Assembly (NCBI RefSeq): GCF_042652965.1
Contig: NZ_JBHSHL010000008.1
Coordinates: 1 to 64,000 of the forward strand
Direction of reading: 5' to 3'
Source of the DNA: Filifactor villosus
Lineage (GTDB): Bacteria > Bacillota > Clostridia > Peptostreptococcales > Filifactoraceae
Length of the DNA stretch: 64,000 nucleotides
Under the pieces are notes generated by a model that searched no databases, had not been told where the DNA came from, and was given only the letters and a program-made list of their open reading frames with translations. Below, piece by piece: positions 60,462 to 64,000 of the stretch. The position numbers were made by a program, and so were the translations under genes. Within the stretch, counting starts at the first letter, position 1. Each line of letters opens with the position of its first letter.

Positions 60462-61289
60462 ATGAAGGATGCAAGAGGTTTCTTCAGAGGAGCGAAGAAG
60501 GGACCTTCCCAAAAGCAGGAAGACGTTCTTTTCGATAGGTTTTTGTCGGAAGGTTTGGGAAGGATCGCTCAAGAAGTGGATGTACCGAAGGATTTTTCGG
60601 TAGATATCAGAGGTTTGAAAGGAAGGGAAGAAAAGATGAAAACAAAGAAAACTTCAAGATATGTGTTGGTTATGGCGATCGTATTGTGCTGTATCAGTGC
60701 AACGGCATTTGCAGTCGGAAGTATGGCGGGATATATCGGACACTCTACGAACAGAGGAACCACCATGCCGACACAGGAGAAGATGAAGGAGTATTTGGGA
60801 GAGGTGCCCAAGGTCGTAAGTGAATTTGAAAACGGCTACAAGTTTGTCGATTATGCGGAAGGCGAAAACTCCATGGTCGATGATCAGGGTGAAAAGCTTG
60901 AAACCGTAAAAGAATATATGTTCGGTTTTGAAGATGCGACAAATCCCGGAAGAAATGTCAGCCTTCTTGTATCTCAGAAATTTATGCGATCTTCCGAGGA
61001 AGATGAAAAAGGAGTGGAAGATATTGAAATCGGAGGCAAAAAAGCCGAACTCTACGAGATGGATTACAAGTTTGTTCCTCCCAATTATGAACTGACCGCC
61101 GAAGACAGAAAGAAGCAGGAAGATGGAGTGCTTGAAATTTCGTATGGAAGCGACAAGGTGGAAGAAGAACATACGACTATTGTATCTTGGGAAGAAGGAG
61201 GACTTGATTACAGCCTGATCTACTCCGGACAATATGAGTTGAGGGCACAGGATCTGATCGAGATGGCGGAGGAAGTTATAGCTAAGTAG
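60462..61289 (+). CDS. Membrane protein, probable anti-sigma partner
   Basis: A 275-residue protein with a short basic cytoplasmic N-terminus (about 1-62), one membrane helix (YVLVMAIVLCCISATAFAVG, about 66-85) and an extracytoplasmic domain of about 190 residues. That domain resembles DUF4367-type sensor domains (FENGYKFVDYAEGEN, SLIYSGQYELRAQDLIEMAE). The layout and position after an ECF sigma gene fit an anti-sigma factor, but the zinc anti-sigma HxxxCxxC motif is absent. Start after GGAAGGAG. Confidence 0.7.
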   Translation: MKDARGFFRGAKKGPSQKQEDVLFDRFLSEGLGRIAQEVDVPKDFSVDIRGLKGREEKMKTKKTSRYVLVMAIVLCCISATAFAVGSMAGYIGHSTNRGTTMPTQEKMKEYLGEVPKVVSEFENGYKFVDYAEGENSMVDDQGEKLETVKEYMFGFEDATNPGRNVSLLVSQKFMRSSEEDEKGVEDIEIGGKKAELYEMDYKFVPPNYELTAEDRKKQEDGVLEISYGSDKVEEEHTTIVSWEEGGLDYSLIYSGQYELRAQDLIEMAEEVIAK

Positions 61290-61490
61290 TGTGTGGACAT
61301 ATTGAAATCCGCGTTGATTTTTTCGAGTAATACGATTCTCCGTTTGAACTGCCGGATGTATAGAATATATAATGAACGAAAAACCGCTTGCAGGATTTAT
61401 AGTTCAAAACATTCCACCTGTCAATTTTAGCAGATATATAGTACAAAAATATGGAACAAGTTTGACGATCAAGGTGTCGAGGAGTGGAGA

Positions 61491-61537
61491 AAAAAGCTTT
61501 TGGTTTGGACTCGGGGGTTCAAGTCAAAAGCTTTTTT
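61491..61537 (+). terminator. Intrinsic terminator
   Basis: AAAAAGCTTTTG (61491-61502) pairs with CAAAAGCTTTTTT (61525-61537). It probably ends the sigma factor operon, about 200 nt after its last stop. Confidence 0.7.
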
Positions 61538-61946
61538 GCCGGCGTAATGACAGATTGATATTCAGCTGTATTTCTTATCTTCATTACAAATCAAAAGAAT
61601 TTATAATCGGTTTCAGAGTTACTATGAATTTCAACGCGTCGTTGCACCGGGAAAATTCCAAATACGGTGTGAATATCGGTTTTTCTCTGAAGTTATAACG
61701 TGCAAAAGTTTTTCGAATCAATGTTTTAAAGGATTTCACCCTTCGTCATAACGTTGATTGTATGCGGATTTTTGGAGTTGTACGGTATTTTCTTCATTCT
61801 TCATATAGAACAAAGCTTCCTCTATTCCTTTGATTTGTGCTGTATTTTCCGAACTGTCTTATCGATAGAAAAAGATTTTTTTGTAAAGGTTTCTGTGATT
61901 ATATCCTTGTGCTACAATATTAAAGAACGTAAGGAGAGTGCATACT

Positions 61947-62117
61947 ATGGCTTCTTTAGAATTGCCGGTTTGCAGAGAACAGTATTTACCAAGCACGGAT
62001 GTATCTCGGAGAAGTTTCACACACAAAGATACCCGTCGTTTTTATGACGAAACTTTGAGGAACAAATGCTTTTTAGGATGTGTTTATCCGAATAAACGAA
62101 TCTCGGTATCGTCTTAG
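61947..62117 (+). CDS. Possible small protein (56 aa)
   Basis: ATG at 61947 after GTAAGGAGAG. The product begins MASLELPVCREQYLPSTDV and ends YPNKRISVSS. A TACAAT -10-like box lies 35 bp upstream. No family was recognised. The next gene starts 72 bp later. It could be a real small protein or a remnant. Confidence 0.35.
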   Translation: MASLELPVCREQYLPSTDVSRRSFTHKDTRRFYDETLRNKCFLGCVYPNKRISVSS

Positions 62118-62189
62118 GGTTTATTCCTTTCCTACGGATGGCATTCTTAGTGGAGAACACTGTCAACAAAGAGTTGCAAGGAGGATATC

Positions 62190-63026
62190 ATGGCTTTTGA
62201 AGAGTTTGAAGTCTTATACGAAGAGGAAGAACGGGAGATTGTCGTTCTACGTCATAAAGGAGGCGGAGGAGCAAAGCATAACGACTTCTGGGTAGGATCC
62301 GCGTACTTTCTGGCTTATGTAGATGAAGAGGGTCGGTTGCACAACAAAGAAGGAAGGTTGGTATGGCCCGTAACCGAAGAAGAGAGCAAAAGGGGAGGCT
62401 GTTTCGGAAAGTTTCGTGATGAAACCATCTACCGGATAAAGGCCAGACGCCTCAAAGACAGGAAGGTGGAAGAAGGGATGATCGAGTCCTTTTTCAACCG
62501 ATTCTATGCTGTGCAGATCTTGGAGGAGGATGCTTCTTGTGAGGTTTTGGAGGAAATTCTGGAGGATTACCGGACGGAAGTGGTCATCGAGGATGAATTG
62601 CTTGGAGAGCTTACATTGAACAAGGATTTTTCGGAATTTGAGGGAGAAATTACTTGGGCAGGACAACCTCTTTGCATTTCGCTTGAAGTCGATACGGATG
62701 ACGAGGAGAGTCAAAGGCGGACCTTTGAACATATGAAGAAGATGGTCGCAGAGCAGGAGGAGTGGAACGAGAAGATGCTCGATCTCGCTGCGATGGAGTT
62801 GGTAGAACTTGCGAATGAGTGGAGGCTCGCGGAAGAAGAAGGGGAGAAGAAGCCGGTTATTACAAAACAGGATTTTATCACCCGTATTCAGATCCGAACC
62901 TTGTGTATGCAAGAGGAAGGCACCTTTGTCGCATATTATGATGACGACGATATGTTTTGGGGGCATTGTATCACTGTGTACGGAAGTTTGGAAGAGGGAG
63001 TTGAAACTGCCCAAATAGAGGGTTGA
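62190..63026 (+). CDS. DUF2262 domain-containing protein
   Basis: A 278-residue acidic cytoplasmic protein. The C-terminal part matches DUF2262: ITWAGQPLCISLEVDTDDEE, ELANEWRLAEEEG, ITKQDFITRIQIRTLCMQEE, GTFVAYYDDDDMFWGHCITV. The N-terminal 130 residues form a separate conserved region (FLAYVDEEGRLHNKEGRLVW). Function is unknown; such proteins are often immunity-like or stress-related. Start after AAGGAGG. Confidence 0.75.
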   Translation: MAFEEFEVLYEEEEREIVVLRHKGGGGAKHNDFWVGSAYFLAYVDEEGRLHNKEGRLVWPVTEEESKRGGCFGKFRDETIYRIKARRLKDRKVEEGMIESFFNRFYAVQILEEDASCEVLEEILEDYRTEVVIEDELLGELTLNKDFSEFEGEITWAGQPLCISLEVDTDDEESQRRTFEHMKKMVAEQEEWNEKMLDLAAMELVELANEWRLAEEEGEKKPVITKQDFITRIQIRTLCMQEEGTFVAYYDDDDMFWGHCITVYGSLEEGVETAQIEG

Positions 63027-63471
63027 AGGAACAGAGACGTCGGAGACTTACGGCGATGTCGCATAATTCAAAAAAACGGGAGGAGTCAAGTTTTTCTTGG
63101 ACAAATGAATCCTCGAAAGCTTTGGTTTAACAGAATCTCTACATCTCGCCGAACAATATGGAAATCAGTTCGCAGCTTTGGTCGGTACTTCCTATATTGA
63201 TAAGGGAGGAAAAGTGCGTTGTTTCTTTGAGGTGTTTCTCTGTGAGGGGAGATAAGAGGGAGTTTGCAAAATCGGGCAGAACTGCTTTTGCATCAAAAAC
63301 GGAGATATGGAAAGGATCTATTTCACGGGGCTTTATATTCTACAAAACAATGGCGGAAGTAAGGTGTGCTCTCGAGGCTATGCTCAAAGGGCAAAGATCA
63401 AACGGAGGGTTTGATCAGGATGATTTAGGATGATCCTAGGAAGGATCGTGGATGATGGAAGGAGATAAGAG
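63027..63471. other. Gap with R2 repeat
   Basis: Contains R2 (63053-63190). The 91-codon frame at 63158 lacks a ribosome binding site and is not called. Confidence 0.5.
63053..63190 (+). repeat. R2 dispersed repeat
   Basis: GTCGCATAATTCAAAAAAAC, TTTTTCTTGGACAAATGAAT; closest to the copy at 38133. Confidence 0.55.
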
Positions 63472-63891
63472 ATGAAGGCAAAAAAAGAAGGAAACCTTCT
63501 GGTCGTAAGAGTGGACAGGGGAGAAGAGCTTGTTGAGAGCATTGAAAAAGCCTGTAGAGAACATAAGGTAAAAACAGGGATCGTCTCGGGCATAGGAGCG
63601 GTATCGAGCTGTGCCATGGGAGTCTTCAATGTGGAGGAAAAGAAGTATTATAAAAACGAGTTTTCGGGAGCGCTCGAGATCACCAATCTCACGGGGAATG
63701 TGACAACGAAGGACGGACAGTTATACCTTCATCTGCATATGACGGTGGGAGACGATAAGGGAGCTGCATTCGGCGGTCATTTGAATGAGGCTGTGGTAGG
63801 CGTAACCGCAGAGGTGTTTATTCTGATGTTTTCGATGGAAGTAGAACGGGAGATGGACCCGAACATCGGGATCAACACGATGGTTTTGTAA
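63472..63891 (+). CDS. PPC (DUF296) domain-containing protein
   Basis: A 139-residue protein consisting of a single PPC/DUF296 domain. GIVSGIGAVSSCAMGVFNVE, LEITNLTGNVTT and YLHLHMTVGDDKGAAFGGHL, the latter with the His residues that bind metal, are characteristic. In plants the domain accompanies AT-hook DNA-binding motifs; stand-alone bacterial forms are trimeric and of unknown role. No AT-hook is present. Start after AAGGAG. Confidence 0.87.
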   Translation: MKAKKEGNLLVVRVDRGEELVESIEKACREHKVKTGIVSGIGAVSSCAMGVFNVEEKKYYKNEFSGALEITNLTGNVTTKDGQLYLHLHMTVGDDKGAAFGGHLNEAVVGVTAEVFILMFSMEVEREMDPNIGINTMVL

Positions 63892-64000
63892 GGTGGATAG
63901 AAGGAACGGTTCTTTTTGCTACTGAATAAGAATCTTCCTTCATCCTGTGTTTATGGGAATGTTCTTTTTAAAGAGATTGATTTTGGGAGGAGAGGAAAAC

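Larger units (their letters stand above)
61290..62189. other. Mostly non-coding gap with a terminator and one small ORF
   Basis: Holds an R3 arm (about 61328-61350), a hairpin terminator (61491-61537), a stretch near 61610-61650 resembling 48768-48805, and a small ORF at 61947. The 108-codon frame at 61372 runs through the terminator hairpin and is not considered a gene. Confidence 0.5.

Noticed and set aside
61372..61698. 108-codon plus-strand ORF
   Set aside because: No ribosome binding site; it runs through a clear terminator hairpin and repeat-like sequence.
63158..63433. 91-codon plus-strand ORF
   Set aside because: No ribosome binding site, overlaps an R2 repeat, no family similarity.
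1..64000. tRNA, rRNA genes and CRISPR arrays
   Set aside because: No cloverleaf-compatible sequence, rRNA core segment or regularly spaced repeat array was seen; the dispersed repeats are irregularly spaced and in both orientations.

Overview
The window looks like the chromosome of an anaerobic, amino-acid-fermenting member of the Bacillota (Clostridia or Tissierellia type). The evidence is a complete lysine-to-crotonyl-CoA fermentation operon, a group B-like [FeFe] hydrogenase, B12- and radical-SAM-dependent aminomutases, Gram-positive style GGAGG ribosome binding sites, YtrA-type GntR and BlaI/BlaR1 regulators, and the absence of respiratory genes. The species cannot be named from this sequence. 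No rRNA, tRNA or CRISPR array was seen.

Layout. 1-0.35 kb: the end of an IS5-family element. 0.4-8.4 kb (minus strand): thioredoxin-like protein, degenerate NAD-kinase-like protein, SPFH protein, NrtR-like NUDIX regulator, YaaA, and a tyrosine phenol-lyase/tryptophanase-family enzyme. The last has an elaborate leader: a 21-aa peptide with six consecutive Tyr codons, an intrinsic terminator, then a second small ORF. 8.5-16.4 kb (plus): YhdH-type reductase, aspartate aminotransferase, a small membrane protein, tsaB-rimI-tsaD, comF. 16.5-18.5 kb: an AT-rich DJ-1/PfpI gene, an ATC-hydrolase-like gene and an internally deleted IS200-like element. 18.5-24.3 kb (minus): MATE transporter, a BlaI-M56 pair whose sensor carries PepSY domains and an Asp-rich tail, and NAD(P)HX dehydratase. 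24.6-32.4 kb (plus): a membrane-anchored secreted protein, thyA, folA, a short-chain dehydrogenase, a DUF4846 lipoprotein, a metallophosphoesterase, an EamA transporter and a ferredoxin. 32.7-38.7 kb: flotillin-like protein, a TIM-barrel isomerase, and a GntR-ABC-permease-permease cluster.

39.2-51 kb is the metabolic core: promoter, lysine riboswitch, kal, kce, kdd, kamA, kamB, kamC, kamD, kamE, terminator, then an NhaC-superfamily transporter that may import lysine. Lysine 2,3-aminomutase and B12/PLP lysine 5,6-aminomutase make 3,5-diaminohexanoate. Kdd oxidises it, Kce cleaves it with acetyl-CoA, and Kal deaminates 3-aminobutyryl-CoA to crotonyl-CoA. The 5' arm of the leader terminator is also the 3' strand of aptamer helix P1, so lysine binding should prevent termination: a genetic ON switch, as suits a catabolic operon.

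51-64 kb: pyrG, a small 2Fe-2S protein and the hydrogenase, DUF4259, a DUF6110/P-type ATPase/NiaR-like operon, an ECF sigma factor with a membrane partner, a DUF2262 protein and a PPC/DUF296 protein.

The intergenic DNA is unusually rich in dispersed repeats. One family (called M1 here, about 110 bp, at least 17 copies) has imperfect inverted ends, 3-bp TNA target duplications and one filled/empty site pair, so it behaves like a MITE. A second family (R2, about 140 bp, about 10 copies) and a third (R3, about 100 bp) lie in the same gaps, sometimes inside operon leaders.
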